This document shows positions 39,811 through 48,850 of a stretch of 64,000 nt of DNA, in pieces; positions within the stretch are counted from its first letter, which is position 1; each line of letters begins with the position of its first letter. The stretch comes from Bacteroidales bacterium (GTDB taxonomy: Bacteria; Bacteroidota; Bacteroidia; Bacteroidales; UBA932): NCBI GenBank assembly GCA_017480345.1, contig JAFVAU010000010.1:1-64000 (forward strand), written 5' to 3'. The notes under the pieces were generated by a model that made no database searches, was not told the DNA's origin, and saw nothing but the letters and a program-made list of their open reading frames with translations. The position numbers were made by a program, and so were the translations under genes.

Positions 39811-42425
39811 ATCACCTCAATGTCACCCGCCGGAATCCAGCCCTGGCGGCCGTCTCCCAGCTCGATGTTGGTGTAGGAGCCCACGTTGTCCAGAATCTTG
39901 ACGCGGGTGCCTTCGTGCAGGATGAAGAGGTCTTTGGCCCCATCGGCCGATGGCGAACTCTTGACGCTGGAAACGGGCCGCATCACGATGGCGCGGTCCT
40001 GCGCGAGGGCCTCCTGCCGCTGCCATCGGGCGAAGTCCCAGCCCAGGAAGGCGAGGATGAGGCAGGCGATGCCGGCAAAGAAGCCCAGCCTACGCCGTCC
40101 GGAGGTGCTGCCCAGCAGGTACAGCAGCGTACAGGCCACCGCAAGGGCCAAAAATACCAGCGAAAGGGCCGCCCAGGTATTGGAGGGCAGCAGGTAGCAC
40201 AGGGCATGTCCCCACTGCTCGAAGAAAATCTCCGGCACCTCCTCTATCTTGTCCTGGGTAAGGCTGCGGGCATATTCCAGGTTGTAGCGTACATCTGCGT
40301 CGGACGGGTCCAGCTTGAGGGCGCGCTCATACCAGAGGATGGCCCGGGCCATTTCCTGGTTCTTGAAATACGCATTGCCCAGGTTGTAGTACAGTTCCTT
40401 GGACATGAGCCCGGTGGCTTGCACACCCTCCCAGTCTTTCAGGGCCTGGGGGTAGTCTCCGGCCGTATAGGCTTCCACGCCCGCCTTCCACAGGGAATCC
40501 GGGTAGTTCATGGGAGCGGCCTGCACGCCCATGGGCAGGGCCATCAGGAGCACAAGGGCCAGCACGGCGCCTTTGAGGGGTGTCTTTTTCATGGAAGAGT
40601 CGATGGCGGTAATGGTGGAGACGGCCTTCCCGTAATGTTCGTTCATGGCGTCGTGGCCGGCGTCGGGGGAGTAGCGGGCCTCTTCACAGGCATCCAGCAG
40701 GGCCACGAAGTCCGTCACGGTGCTTTCCGGAACGCCGCCGGCGCCAAGGGCGGCCGATATGTTCTCCTTGTTCTGGTCGGCCATGTCCATGGAGAGCTTG
40801 TCTCCCACGAAGCCCACCAGGGAGCGGTGCAGCTCCTCGTAGAAGGCCGTGTAGAGGTTCTTGTCCAGGAAATCCTTGGCCTGGGCCAGCCGTTTGAGCG
40901 CCTGGCGGGTGGCTTTGCGGTTGCGCGTCCCGGCCACATCGGCCCTTCTCTCCGCCACCTTGCGGAAGCCCAACCAGAAGCCCAGGCCTGTGAGGAGGAT
41001 GAGGCCGATGCCCGCGAACCAGCCCTTGGAATATACCAGGAAGCCCTTGTCCGGGCTCAGGGAAGTCTTGGTGCGGATGAAGCGGATGTCCTGTCCCAGG
41101 TTCTTGACGCCCTTGCGGTCCACCACCAGGGTGTTGCTGGGGTCGGCGCTGCTGCCGCCCTGCGAAGAGGCGGATCGGGCCACGGCCAGGGGAAGGGCCG
41201 CCGTGGAGAGGGTCTGATACTTACGCTTGTTCACGTCATAGTAGCTGTAATGCACGGGGCCTATCTCGAAGGCACCCGGACTGCGCGGAATGAAGGGATA
41301 CTCGAAGGTCTTGGACCCGGAGGTGCCGCTCTTGTCCGTATTCACGCTGGTCTTGACGTCATACACCTCGAAGTCCGGCGGGAAACTGAGCTTGGGCGCT
41401 TCCAGCAGGGCCACGTTGCCCTTTCCGGACACCGTTACCACCAGGGAGGCCGCGTCGTGCGTCTTCAGGGAATCCTTGCTCAGATGGGCCGATACCTTGA
41501 AATCTCCCACGCCGCCCCCAAAGGATGCCGGAGCGCCGGCGGGCAGGGCTTCCACATGCACCTTGGCCGCCTTGGTGGTCACGCGCTGGCGGATGGTCAC
41601 ATAGTCGGAGCCGAAGAAATCGTCAAAGACGGAGCCGGTGGAGCGGCGCTGCTGGATGTTCACCAGGCACACCACTTCGGCCGCCTCGATGGTCTGGTCT
41701 CCGGCCTTCTGCGGGATGATGACCCAGCGGCGGAGCACGGCGGAATTGTACATGGTTCCGTCCACCTGCTCCCGCTGGAACTCAATGTTGGAAGGGGATT
41801 CCACTTCCTGGCTCCAAAAGCCGTTAAAAGAGGGGAAACGGGCATTCTCAAAGCCCTGCAGGTTGGCGCGGTGATAAATCTTGAGGGTGGCGGTGACGGG
41901 TTCTCCCACTACCACGGAGTTGCGGCTCAGGCTAAGACGCATAAAGATATCGGCATTGGAAGAGGCCTGCGGACGGGCCTGCGAACCCTCGCTGCCGGAG
42001 GAGGTACCGGAGCTGCCTGCCGCGGCGGAAGAAGAGGAGGAACCGTCGTCCACTACCTGCACGGTGGTGGAGCGGGAGCGGATTTCATCGCCCTTTATCT
42101 TGGCTGTGGCGGCCGGAATGGTGAGGGTGCCGGTCTTGCGGGCCTGCAGGATGTAGGTGTAGGAGGTCTGGGAAGAACGGGTGGTTTTTCCGTTGATCAT
42201 CTGGATGCTGGTGGAGGAGCCTTTCTGCGGGCCCCACACTACGGTGACGTCTTCCGGAGCGTCCCAGCGGAAATCCGAGGGGGCGTGCTCGCCTTCCACC
42301 ACGAACACCAGGTTGAAACGCTCGGAGAGCTCCACGATGTTGTGAACCTCTACCCGGATGCTGCCCTGGGCCCATGCGGTCAGGCCCGTGAGGAGGGCGG
42401 CTATGATTGTAAACAGTCTTTTCAT
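39807..42425 (-). CDS. BatD-BatE fusion protein (aerotolerance operon)
   Basis: An 872-residue envelope protein. It starts MKRLFTIIAALLTGLTAWA, a signal peptide. Residues to about 470 are BatD (oxygen-tolerance family, Ig-like domains), with a membrane helix near 485. A second unit follows whose first residues MKKTPLKGAVLALVLLMALP, from the ATG at 40592, look like the start and signal of BatE; then a TPR region (ELYYNLGNAYFKNQEMARAI), two membrane helices and an SH3 domain ending GWIPAGDIEVI. In Bacteroides these are two genes; here no stop separates them. Bat proteins are linked to stress and oxygen tolerance; the mechanism is unclear. Confidence 0.88.
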   Translation of the reverse strand: MKRLFTIIAALLTGLTAWAQGSIRVEVHNIVELSERFNLVFVVEGEHAPSDFRWDAPEDVTVVWGPQKGSSTSIQMINGKTTRSSQTSYTYILQARKTGTLTIPAATAKIKGDEIRSRSTTVQVVDDGSSSSSAAAGSSGTSSGSEGSQARPQASSNADIFMRLSLSRNSVVVGEPVTATLKIYHRANLQGFENARFPSFNGFWSQEVESPSNIEFQREQVDGTMYNSAVLRRWVIIPQKAGDQTIEAAEVVCLVNIQQRRSTGSVFDDFFGSDYVTIRQRVTTKAAKVHVEALPAGAPASFGGGVGDFKVSAHLSKDSLKTHDAASLVVTVSGKGNVALLEAPKLSFPPDFEVYDVKTSVNTDKSGTSGSKTFEYPFIPRSPGAFEIGPVHYSYYDVNKRKYQTLSTAALPLAVARSASSQGGSSADPSNTLVVDRKGVKNLGQDIRFIRTKTSLSPDKGFLVYSKGWFAGIGLILLTGLGFWLGFRKVAERRADVAGTRNRKATRQALKRLAQAKDFLDKNLYTAFYEELHRSLVGFVGDKLSMDMADQNKENISAALGAGGVPESTVTDFVALLDACEEARYSPDAGHDAMNEHYGKAVSTITAIDSSMKKTPLKGAVLALVLLMALPMGVQAAPMNYPDSLWKAGVEAYTAGDYPQALKDWEGVQATGLMSKELYYNLGNAYFKNQEMARAILWYERALKLDPSDADVRYNLEYARSLTQDKIEEVPEIFFEQWGHALCYLLPSNTWAALSLVFLALAVACTLLYLLGSTSGRRRLGFFAGIACLILAFLGWDFARWQRQEALAQDRAIVMRPVSSVKSSPSADGAKDLFILHEGTRVKILDNVGSYTNIELGDGRQGWIPAGDIEVI

Positions 42426-42430
42426 CTTCA

Positions 42431-43168
42431 CTACCAATTCTTTTCCTTCCGGCGGGACTTGAGGGCATCGGCCTTCTTCTCCTCCACCTTTTCCTGGGTC
42501 TTCTTTTCCTTGTCCTGGATGGCCTGCAACAGCTGCTGGGCCTGCTGGGGACTCAACTGAGGCTGCTGCCCCGGCTGTTGCTGTTGCTGCTGATCCTGGT
42601 TCTGGTTTTGATCCTTATCCTTATCCTTATCCTGAACTTTATCCTGATCTTTGTTCTGATCCTTATTCTGGTCCTGGTCCTGATTCCGGTCCTGCTGCTG
42701 ATCTTGGTTCTGATCCTGATTCTGGTTTTGGTCCTGGTTCTGCTGCTGTTCCTGCAACTTGTTGCGGGCATAGAGGTAGTTCTCTTTGGCATCCAGGTCC
42801 TCCGGGGTGCGGCGCAGGCATTCCTTGAACATGTTCACGGCCGTCTGCCAGTCCTCTTTCTGGATGGCCACGTCCCCGCGGTTGAAGTAATAGTCCGGGG
42901 CGAAGGGCGTTTCCGAAGCGCTCATGGAAACGGCATCCAGCTGTTTGGCCGCCTCGTCAAAGTTTTCCTGCCGGTACAGGTTATTGGCCAGGTTATAGTA
43001 GCCGGCCACCAGCGAGGTGTCCTGCATAATGGCCTTGCGGTAGCTGATATCGGCCTTGGCATATTCCTTTTTCCGGAATTCCCGGTTGCCCCTTCTGAGA
43101 TCCGCCTTTTGGGCGAAGGCGCTGCCCACGGAAACGAGGGTGAGCAGGATACAGAGCCACTTTCTCAT
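42431..43168 (-). CDS. batC: BatC, TPR protein of the Bat operon
   Basis: A 245-residue exported protein: signal peptide MRKWLCILLTLVSVGSAFA, TPR repeats about residues 22-130 (YYNLANNLYRQENFDEAAKQ and YYFNRGDVAIQKEDWQTAV), then a 60-residue stretch of almost only Q, D, N and K made of repeated QDQN/KDQN units, and a charged tail. The low-complexity part could change length by slippage. Its start overlaps the end of batB by 4 bp. Confidence 0.9.
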   Translation of the reverse strand: MRKWLCILLTLVSVGSAFAQKADLRRGNREFRKKEYAKADISYRKAIMQDTSLVAGYYNLANNLYRQENFDEAAKQLDAVSMSASETPFAPDYYFNRGDVAIQKEDWQTAVNMFKECLRRTPEDLDAKENYLYARNKLQEQQQNQDQNQNQDQNQDQQQDRNQDQDQNKDQNKDQDKVQDKDKDKDQNQNQDQQQQQQPGQQPQLSPQQAQQLLQAIQDKEKKTQEKVEEKKADALKSRRKEKNW

Positions 43169-44169
43169 ACTTCAAACAGTTTGCGGCGGGGTTTTCGCTC
43201 GCCGATGAGCATTTCAATCACAAACAGCAGGAGGGCGATGCCCAGGAAGTACATGAACTGCTCGTCATACTCTTCGAAGACAATGCTGCCGAACTCCTCG
43301 TCCTCCATCTTGCGGATGTCGTCCACAATGGGATTCAGGCCGAATTCCTCCCCTCCGGCATGGATGTAGGCGCCGCCGCCGGCCTTGGCGATGGCCCGCA
43401 GGGTGTCCTCGTCCAGGCGCGTGACCACAATCTCTCCGTCCTTGTCCCGCATGAGGCCTCCTTCCACGGGGATGGGCTGGCCTTCGGCCGATCCCACGCC
43501 GATGGAGTACACCTTGATGCCCAGCTCGGCGGCTTGTTTGGCGGCGGCCACGGGGTCGTCCTCGTGGTTTTCACCGTCGGAGATGACCACAATCACGCGG
43601 CTCTTCTCGCTCTGGGCGCTGAAGCTCTTGATACTCAGGTTGATGGCGTCTCAGATAGCCGTTCCCTGCACGGGAATGGAACCGGTGTCTATGCTGCTCA
43701 GGAACATCTTGGCGCTCACATAGTCCGTGGTTACGGGCAGCTGCACGAAGGAAGTTCCGGCAAAGATGACCAGGCCGATACGGTCCTCCTGCAGGCGGTC
43801 TGTGAGACGGGAAATGGCCAGCTTGGCGCGCTCCAGGCGGTTGGGGGAGTAGTCCTGCGCCAGCATGGAGTTAGAAACATCCAAGGCCACGATAATCTCC
43901 GCGCCCTTGGCGGTATGCTCGGACAGGCGGGCGCCCGTGCGGGGACGCGCCAGGCCCACGACGAAAAAGGCGAAGGCCAGGCACCAGAGGGAAATGCGCA
44001 CCCATCCCTTGGACCGGGAGCGGGAAGGCATCAGGGCCTCCGTGAGGGCCGGGTCTCCGAAGGCTTTCACCCGCCGCCCCCGCAATTGCCTCAAAACGGC
44101 GTAACCCAGCAGCACCACGGGGATGAGGAGCAGCAGGTACAGGAATCTGGAATCGGCAAACATCAACAT
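43165..44169 (-). pseudogene. batB: batB, VWA protein, interrupted by one in-frame TGA
   Basis: Residues before the stop (from MLMFADSRFLYLLLL) hold two membrane helices and the VWA MIDAS motif DVSNSML; the frame ends at a TGA on the complement of 43651-43653. After it the same frame continues without damage (DAINLSIKSF, then VIVVISDGENHEDDP) to a C-terminal membrane helix and the normal end. The parallel place in BatA reads GTAIGNGLA; here it reads GTAI-stop-DAI, so one GGA to TGA change explains it. Other genes here end in TGA, so recoding is unlikely. It is a recent nonsense mutation or a sequence error. Start shares a base with the batA stop (TAATG). Confidence 0.85.
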
Positions 44170-45152
44170 TACGGGAGCCTCCTTAAAAATGCGCTCAGAA
44201 GCAGTTCCAGCAGGAGGCACACGAGCGCTGCCAGGGCGTAGCTTTTGAACAGTTCTTTGTAAACGGGGAAGGAATCCACGGACGTGCGGGTCTTTTCCAT
44301 CTGGCCGATTTCCGCATAAATCTCCGACAGCTTGGTGTTGTCCGTGGCGCGGAAATAGCGGCCTCCGGTGCCGTCGGCGATGGTTTTCAGCAGGCCCTCG
44401 TCAATCTCTACCGGCATGTTGCGCAGTTCGATGCCCCAGGGGGTCTGCACCGGGTAGGGGGCCGTTCCGTTGGCGCCCACGCCGATGGTGTACACGCGGA
44501 TGCCGTAAGTCTTGGCAATCTCCGCGGCCATGGAAGGATCTATCTCTCCCATGTTGTTCACGCCGTCCGTGAGCAGGATGACCACGCGGCTCTTGGCGTC
44601 GGAATCTTTCATGCGGGCCACGGCGGTGGCCAGGCCGTTTCCAATGGCCGTGCCGTCCTCGATAAGGTCTGTCTGCACGTCCTTCATCAGGTTGATAAGG
44701 GTGGCGCGGTCTGTGGTGAGAGGGCACTGGGTGTAGCTCTCACCGGCAAACACCACGATACCCATGCGGTCGGAGGGCCGCTGGGCGATGAATTCGATGG
44801 CGATGTCCTTAGCGGCGGACAGGCGGTCGGGGTTGAAGTCCCGGGCCAGCATGGAGGTACTCACGTCCATGGCAAAGACAATGTCGATGCCCTCCGTGTC
44901 CACTTTTTCCACTTGGGAGGAGGAACGGGGCCGGGCGATGGCAATCACCAGCAGCACCAGGGCGGCGGTGCGAAGGACGAAGGGGATGTGCCGCACTATC
45001 TCCATGACGGAGCGTCCGCCGGCCGTCCAGGCGTCCAGCTTGGACACCCGCATGTGCGGTCTGCGGTCTTTCCATTCAATGTAGAGGTATCTCAGGACCA
45101 GGAGGACCGGGACGGCGAGCAGCCAAAGGAGTTCAGGATATTCGAAATACAT
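44169..45152 (-). CDS. batA: BatA, VWA-domain membrane protein
   Basis: A 327-residue inner-membrane protein. Two N-terminal helices (to about residue 75) are followed by a von Willebrand A domain with MIDAS DVSTSML near residue 98 and LLTDGVNN, and a final helix near the C-terminus. It binds a metal through the MIDAS and probably pairs with BatB. Junctions on both sides are TAATG overlaps, so translation is coupled. Confidence 0.93.
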   Translation of the reverse strand: MYFEYPELLWLLAVPVLLVLRYLYIEWKDRRPHMRVSKLDAWTAGGRSVMEIVRHIPFVLRTAALVLLVIAIARPRSSSQVEKVDTEGIDIVFAMDVSTSMLARDFNPDRLSAAKDIAIEFIAQRPSDRMGIVVFAGESYTQCPLTTDRATLINLMKDVQTDLIEDGTAIGNGLATAVARMKDSDAKSRVVILLTDGVNNMGEIDPSMAAEIAKTYGIRVYTIGVGANGTAPYPVQTPWGIELRNMPVEIDEGLLKTIADGTGGRYFRATDNTKLSEIYAEIGQMEKTRTSVDSFPVYKELFKSYALAALVCLLLELLLSAFLRRLP

Positions 45153-46126
45153 TACTGTTCCTCCTCTTGTTTGACTTGATTGGCAATCTCCTGTTCATAC
45201 GTTGTCGTCACAAAGCGGACGGCCTGCGGCAGCACCTGCGCGTTTTCCTCGTCGGTGGCGGTGAACTTGGCGAATTTTACGAAATCGGCCCTTTCGAAGA
45301 GCGTTTTCATCTCCTCGTAGAGCTCCTGGGGAATATCGGCCCCCTTGAGGTCTTCGAAAATCTCAGCAGTGGTCATTTCCAGGGCGCCCACACCGTAGCG
45401 GGCGGCCATGTATTCCCGCAGCGCATCCGTGACGCCGGAATAGAAGGCTTTCTGGTTCTCCGGCTTCCAGAACTTGTCTCCGCGGTACTTGTCCAACTTG
45501 CGGAGGGCGCGGACGTGGGCCGGTTCCTTCACTTCGTTTTCCTTGGTTTTCCTTTCCCGGTAGCGGAGCCAGAGGATGAGGGCGGCAACGGCCATGAGCA
45601 GCATCACCGTACCGTAAATCCAGGGGAAGAGCTCTGCCAGGGTGTAGGGAAACTTCACCTGCGGCTTGATGTCGTGGGGTTGGAAGGTCTCCATGTCGAT
45701 GGGCAGTTCCTTCACCTCCAGGGGCTCTTCGGGGGCGCGGAACACCAGGGTGTCGGCATCCACCAGAACGGGGATGTCCGGCAGGGTGTAGCTGCCGCCC
45801 ATGAAGGTGGTGATAACAAGCGAGGCCTTGATGTCATAGCGGGCGGGCTTCTCCTTGCGTTTGCTTACGCGGGAGGAATCCAGCTGCCAGCCGCCCAGGA
45901 TTTCCAGCGGGCTGTCTTTTTCGGGCTTCATCTCCGGCAGGGCCAGGGGTGTGCCCTCCGTCACGTTCTCCAGCACGAAGCCGTAGCGGAATTGGTCGGC
46001 CACCAGCACGGAATCCCGCTTCTGAAGGGGCTGGAGGAAGGTTTCTCCGCCTTCCTTCCGGATTCCCTCCGCGCTTAGGAGCGTGGAAATGAACAGGGCC
46101 GATATAATGAGTACTTTTCCCTTCAT
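45152..46126 (-). CDS. Bat-operon membrane protein of unknown function
   Basis: A 324-residue protein starting MKGKVLIISALFISTLLSA, a signal peptide. A beta-rich exported part to about residue 175 is followed by one membrane helix (IYGTVMLLMAVAALILWLRYR) and a cytoplasmic Lys/Glu-rich domain with HVRALRKLDKYRG. The place between DUF58 and BatA and the layout match the unnamed protein seen there in Bacteroidetes Bat operons. The frame open upstream lies in the DUF58 gene and is not part of it. Confidence 0.82.
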   Translation of the reverse strand: MKGKVLIISALFISTLLSAEGIRKEGGETFLQPLQKRDSVLVADQFRYGFVLENVTEGTPLALPEMKPEKDSPLEILGGWQLDSSRVSKRKEKPARYDIKASLVITTFMGGSYTLPDIPVLVDADTLVFRAPEEPLEVKELPIDMETFQPHDIKPQVKFPYTLAELFPWIYGTVMLLMAVAALILWLRYRERKTKENEVKEPAHVRALRKLDKYRGDKFWKPENQKAFYSGVTDALREYMAARYGVGALEMTTAEIFEDLKGADIPQELYEEMKTLFERADFVKFAKFTATDEENAQVLPQAVRFVTTTYEQEIANQVKQEEEQ

Positions 46127-46127
46127 A

Positions 46128-47009
46128 CTATCTTCTGTGGAATAAGGAGAGGAGGCTGCGGACATAGTCCTCCGAGGTGGGAATGTCCACATGGTCCACC
46201 TGGTAGCGGAGCATCAGGCGGTCCGCCGCGGCGGTGGTGGTGCGGAACCACTGCTCGTAGGACTGGCGCACAGAGGCCGATGCCGTGTTGATCCAACGGG
46301 AGGCCCCGGTCTCCGCATCCTTGGCATTCACCAGGCCCACGTTGGGGAGGGTGCGTTCGCGGGGGTCCGTCACGCGGATGACGGAGACGTCGTGCCGGTT
46401 CACGGCCACCTTGAGGGCGTCCTCGTAGCGGGGGCTGCCATCGGCCTGTACATCCAGCATGTCGCTCAGGACAAAGGCCGTGCATTTTTTCTTGATGGCG
46501 CCGGTGAGGAAGTGAAGGGCTTCGCCGATGTCCGTTCCCTCTTGCCGGGGCTCGTACTCCAGGATTTCCCGCACGATGTGGAGGAAATGGGTACGGCCCT
46601 TTGCCGGGGGGATGAACTTCTCCACGCGGTCGCTGAACAGGATGCAGCCCACTTTGTCGTTGTTGAGGATGGCGCTGAAGGAGAGCGTGGCGGCAATTTC
46701 CGCAATCTGCTCCCGCTTGGTTTTCACCTGCGTGCCAAAGAGCCCGGAACGGGAAATGTCCACCAGCAGCACCACGGTGAGTTCGCGCTCTTCCTCGAAC
46801 ACCTTCACGTACGGAGCGCGCATACGGGCCGTCACGTTCCAGTCCATGTTGCGCACGTCGTCTCCCCACTGATACTCGCGCACCTCGCTGAAGGCCATGC
46901 CGCGTCCCTTGAACGCGGAATGGTATTCTCCGGCGAAAACCTGGTGGCTCAGCGCCTTGGTGCGGATCTCAATCTTCCGTACTTTCTTTATTAACTCTTC
47001 GGGTGTCAT
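46128..47009 (-). CDS. DUF58 protein of the MoxR/Bat operon
   Basis: A 293-residue soluble protein with the DUF58 signature FKGRGMAFSEVREYQWGDDVRNMDWNVTAR split as FKGRGMAFSEVREYQ and GDDVRNMDWNVTAR near residues 33-62, then a VWA-like fold (VVLLVDISRS with a MIDAS-like DISRS). Such proteins act with MoxR ATPases as chaperone-like partners for VWA proteins. It is separated from moxR by 33 bp that consist almost only of a small palindromic repeat. Confidence 0.92.
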   Translation of the reverse strand: MTPEELIKKVRKIEIRTKALSHQVFAGEYHSAFKGRGMAFSEVREYQWGDDVRNMDWNVTARMRAPYVKVFEEERELTVVLLVDISRSGLFGTQVKTKREQIAEIAATLSFSAILNNDKVGCILFSDRVEKFIPPAKGRTHFLHIVREILEYEPRQEGTDIGEALHFLTGAIKKKCTAFVLSDMLDVQADGSPRYEDALKVAVNRHDVSVIRVTDPRERTLPNVGLVNAKDAETGASRWINTASASVRQSYEQWFRTTTAAADRLMLRYQVDHVDIPTSEDYVRSLLSLFHRR

Positions 47010-47014
47010 GATTC

Positions 47015-47039
47015 GTCATGCCCGGCTTGACCGGGCATC
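47015..47039. repeat. Small palindromic element between moxR and DUF58
   Basis: Arms ATGCCCGG (47018-47025) and CCGGGCAT (47031-47038) with a short loop. It differs at few positions from the second palindrome inside the TrmH-like gene (8154-8178) and from the reverse complement of 62451-62476. It fills the moxR-DUF58 spacer and could also attenuate transcription. Confidence 0.8.
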
Positions 47040-47042
47040 TGC

Positions 47043-48035
47043 TTACGGAACAATAACCGTGTTAAGAATCTTTTCGATAATCTGCTCCGGCGTCACGTTC
47101 TCCGCCTCGGCCTCATATGTAAGGCCGATACGATGCCGCAGAACCTCGTTGCAGACGGCTCTCACGTCTTCCGGAATCACGTAGCCGCGGCGCTTGATGA
47201 AGGCGTAGGCCTTGGCGGCCATGGACAGCGAGATGCTGGCACGCGGGGATCCGCCGTAGGAAATGAAGTTCCCCAGCTCCTTGAGCCCGTATTCTTCCGG
47301 GGTGCGGGTGGCATAGACGATATCCACGATGTATCGCTCGATCTTCTCGTCCATATACACGTCCTTCACCACCTCGCGGGCGCGGACAATGTCTTCCGGC
47401 TTCACCACGGCCTGGGCCTTGGGGAAGCTGCCGCTGTTGTTCATGCGGATAATCTGGCGCTCCTCGTCTTTCTTGGGGTAGGAGACCACCACCTTGAGCA
47501 TGAAACGGTCCACCTGGGCCTCCGGCAGGGGATAGGTGCCCTCCTGCTCGATGGGGTTCTGGGTGGCCATCACCAGGAAGGGTTCCGGGAGTTTGTAGGT
47601 GTTGTCTCCAATGGTGACCTGGTGCTCCTGCATGGCTTCCAGCAGGGCGCTCTGCACCTTGGCCGGGGAACGGTTGATTTCATCGGCCAGGATGAAGTTG
47701 GCGAAGACGGGGCCCTTGTGCACCTCGAAGCTTTCGTTCTTCTGGGAATAGACCAGGGTACCCACCACATCGGCCGGGAGGAGGTCCGGGGTGAACTGGA
47801 TGCGGCTGAACTTGGCGTCAACGGCCTGTGACAGGGTGTTGATGGCCAGGGTTTTGGCCAGGCCCGGGAGGCCTTCCAGCAGGATGTGACCGCCGCTCAG
47901 CAGGCCAATCAGGAGGTTGTCCACCAGGTGTTTCTGCCCCACAATCACTTTACCCATTTCCAGGGAAAGGAGGTCTACGAAAGAACTCTCCTTTTGAATG
48001 CGCTCGTTTAATTCACGGATGTTTACGCTTTCCAT
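47043..48035 (-). CDS. moxR: MoxR-family AAA ATPase
   Basis: A 330-residue AAA+ ATPase: Walker A EGLPGLAKT (54-62), Walker B FILADEINRSP near 115, sensor MATQNPIEQEGTYPLPEAQ near 155. MoxR proteins help VWA partners mature. The start is MESVNIRELN; 15 more codons are open upstream but lie in the truA start region. First gene of the seven-gene Bat operon, divergent from truA. Confidence 0.93.
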   Translation of the reverse strand: MESVNIRELNERIQKESSFVDLLSLEMGKVIVGQKHLVDNLLIGLLSGGHILLEGLPGLAKTLAINTLSQAVDAKFSRIQFTPDLLPADVVGTLVYSQKNESFEVHKGPVFANFILADEINRSPAKVQSALLEAMQEHQVTIGDNTYKLPEPFLVMATQNPIEQEGTYPLPEAQVDRFMLKVVVSYPKKDEERQIIRMNNSGSFPKAQAVVKPEDIVRAREVVKDVYMDEKIERYIVDIVYATRTPEEYGLKELGNFISYGGSPRASISLSMAAKAYAFIKRRGYVIPEDVRAVCNEVLRHRIGLTYEAEAENVTPEQIIEKILNTVIVP

Positions 48036-48044
48036 ATATTTTCT

Positions 48045-48052
48045 TACATTTG
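48045..48052 (+). promoter_or_regulatory. Promoter -7 box of truA
   Basis: TACATTTG ends 3 nt before the ATG at 48056. With transcription starting a few bases after the box, the mRNA would have no leader. Confidence 0.6.
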
Positions 48053-48055
48053 CAT

Positions 48056-48850
48056 ATGCGTTATTTCCTTTGCCTCTCATACGACGGTTCCGCGTTCTCG
48101 GGCTGGCAGATCCAGCGGGGCGTCCCCTCCGTTCAGGCCTGCCTGGAAGCGGCTCTTGCCCGGCTTCTGGGCCGCGGGGTGGCCGTTACAGGCGCCGGCC
48201 GTACCGATGCGGCCGTGAATGCTTCCGGCTACGTGGCCCATTTTGACTGGGAGGGTGAGCTGCCCTTCGAGGCATCCGATTTTACCTACAAATTAAATGC
48301 CATTTTGCCCCGGGAAATGGCGGTTCATTCGGTGGCGCCGGTGGCCGATGACCTGCATGCCCGGTTCAGCGCCCGCCGCCGGGAATATACCTATTTCATT
48401 CACAGGCAAAAAGACCCTTTTGTCCGGAATTTTTCCTGGCATTGCGGCTATCCGGAAATGGACTTCGAAGCCATGAACAAGGCCTGTCAGTATCTGCTGG
48501 GCACACATGATTTCACCTGCTTCGAAAAAAGCGGCTCCGACAACAAAACCTCCATCTGCACCGTCTGCGAGGCCTTCTGGAAGCCCTACGTCCCGTCCCA
48601 TCTGCAAGTGATGGGCGCTCCGGAGGGTGGAGGGATACTCCCTTCCTCCGGAGCGTACTGGTACTTCCGAATATCGGCCGACCGCTTCCTGCGGAATATG
48701 GTTCGGGCCACGGTGGGGTCGCTCATTGAGGTGGGCCGGGGCAAACGCTCTCCCGAGTGGATTGCTCAGCTGGTGGCCGGCGGCACCCGCAGCGATGCGG
48801 GCGAATCCGTCCCCGGACACGCCCTTTTTCTGAACAGAGTCTCTTACTGA
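48056..48850 (+). CDS. truA: tRNA pseudouridine(38-40) synthase with an in-frame palindromic insert
   Basis: Makes pseudouridine in the anticodon arm of tRNAs. The 264-residue protein has catalytic Asp51 in GAGRTDAAVNASG and the conserved ISADRFLRNMVRATVGSL near residue 210. The start is the ATG right behind the promoter box. Before YWYFRIS the protein carries an extra loop, VMGAPEGGGILPSSGAY, encoded by a 40-nt palindrome; other TruA proteins I know are shorter here. Catalytic residues are untouched, so it is probably active. Confidence 0.93.
   Translation: MRYFLCLSYDGSAFSGWQIQRGVPSVQACLEAALARLLGRGVAVTGAGRTDAAVNASGYVAHFDWEGELPFEASDFTYKLNAILPREMAVHSVAPVADDLHARFSARRREYTYFIHRQKDPFVRNFSWHCGYPEMDFEAMNKACQYLLGTHDFTCFEKSGSDNKTSICTVCEAFWKPYVPSHLQVMGAPEGGGILPSSGAYWYFRISADRFLRNMVRATVGSLIEVGRGKRSPEWIAQLVAGGTRSDAGESVPGHALFLNRVSY
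48616..48655. repeat. Palindrome inserted in frame in truA
   Basis: Arms CGCTCCGGAGG (48616-48626) and CCTCCGGAGCG (48645-48655) enclose a second stem AGGGA/TCCCT (48631-48635, 48639-48643) with loop TAC. Nearly the whole 40 nt can fold into one hairpin. Confidence 0.8.

Noticed and set aside
42590-42760. Tandem repeats resembling a CRISPR or minisatellite
   Set aside because: They are the QDQN/KDQN low-complexity codons of BatC; units are short and irregular and there are no spacers.
43651-43653. TGA in batB read as glycine (alternative genetic code)
   Set aside because: Many genes in the window end in TGA and no other internal TGA was seen.
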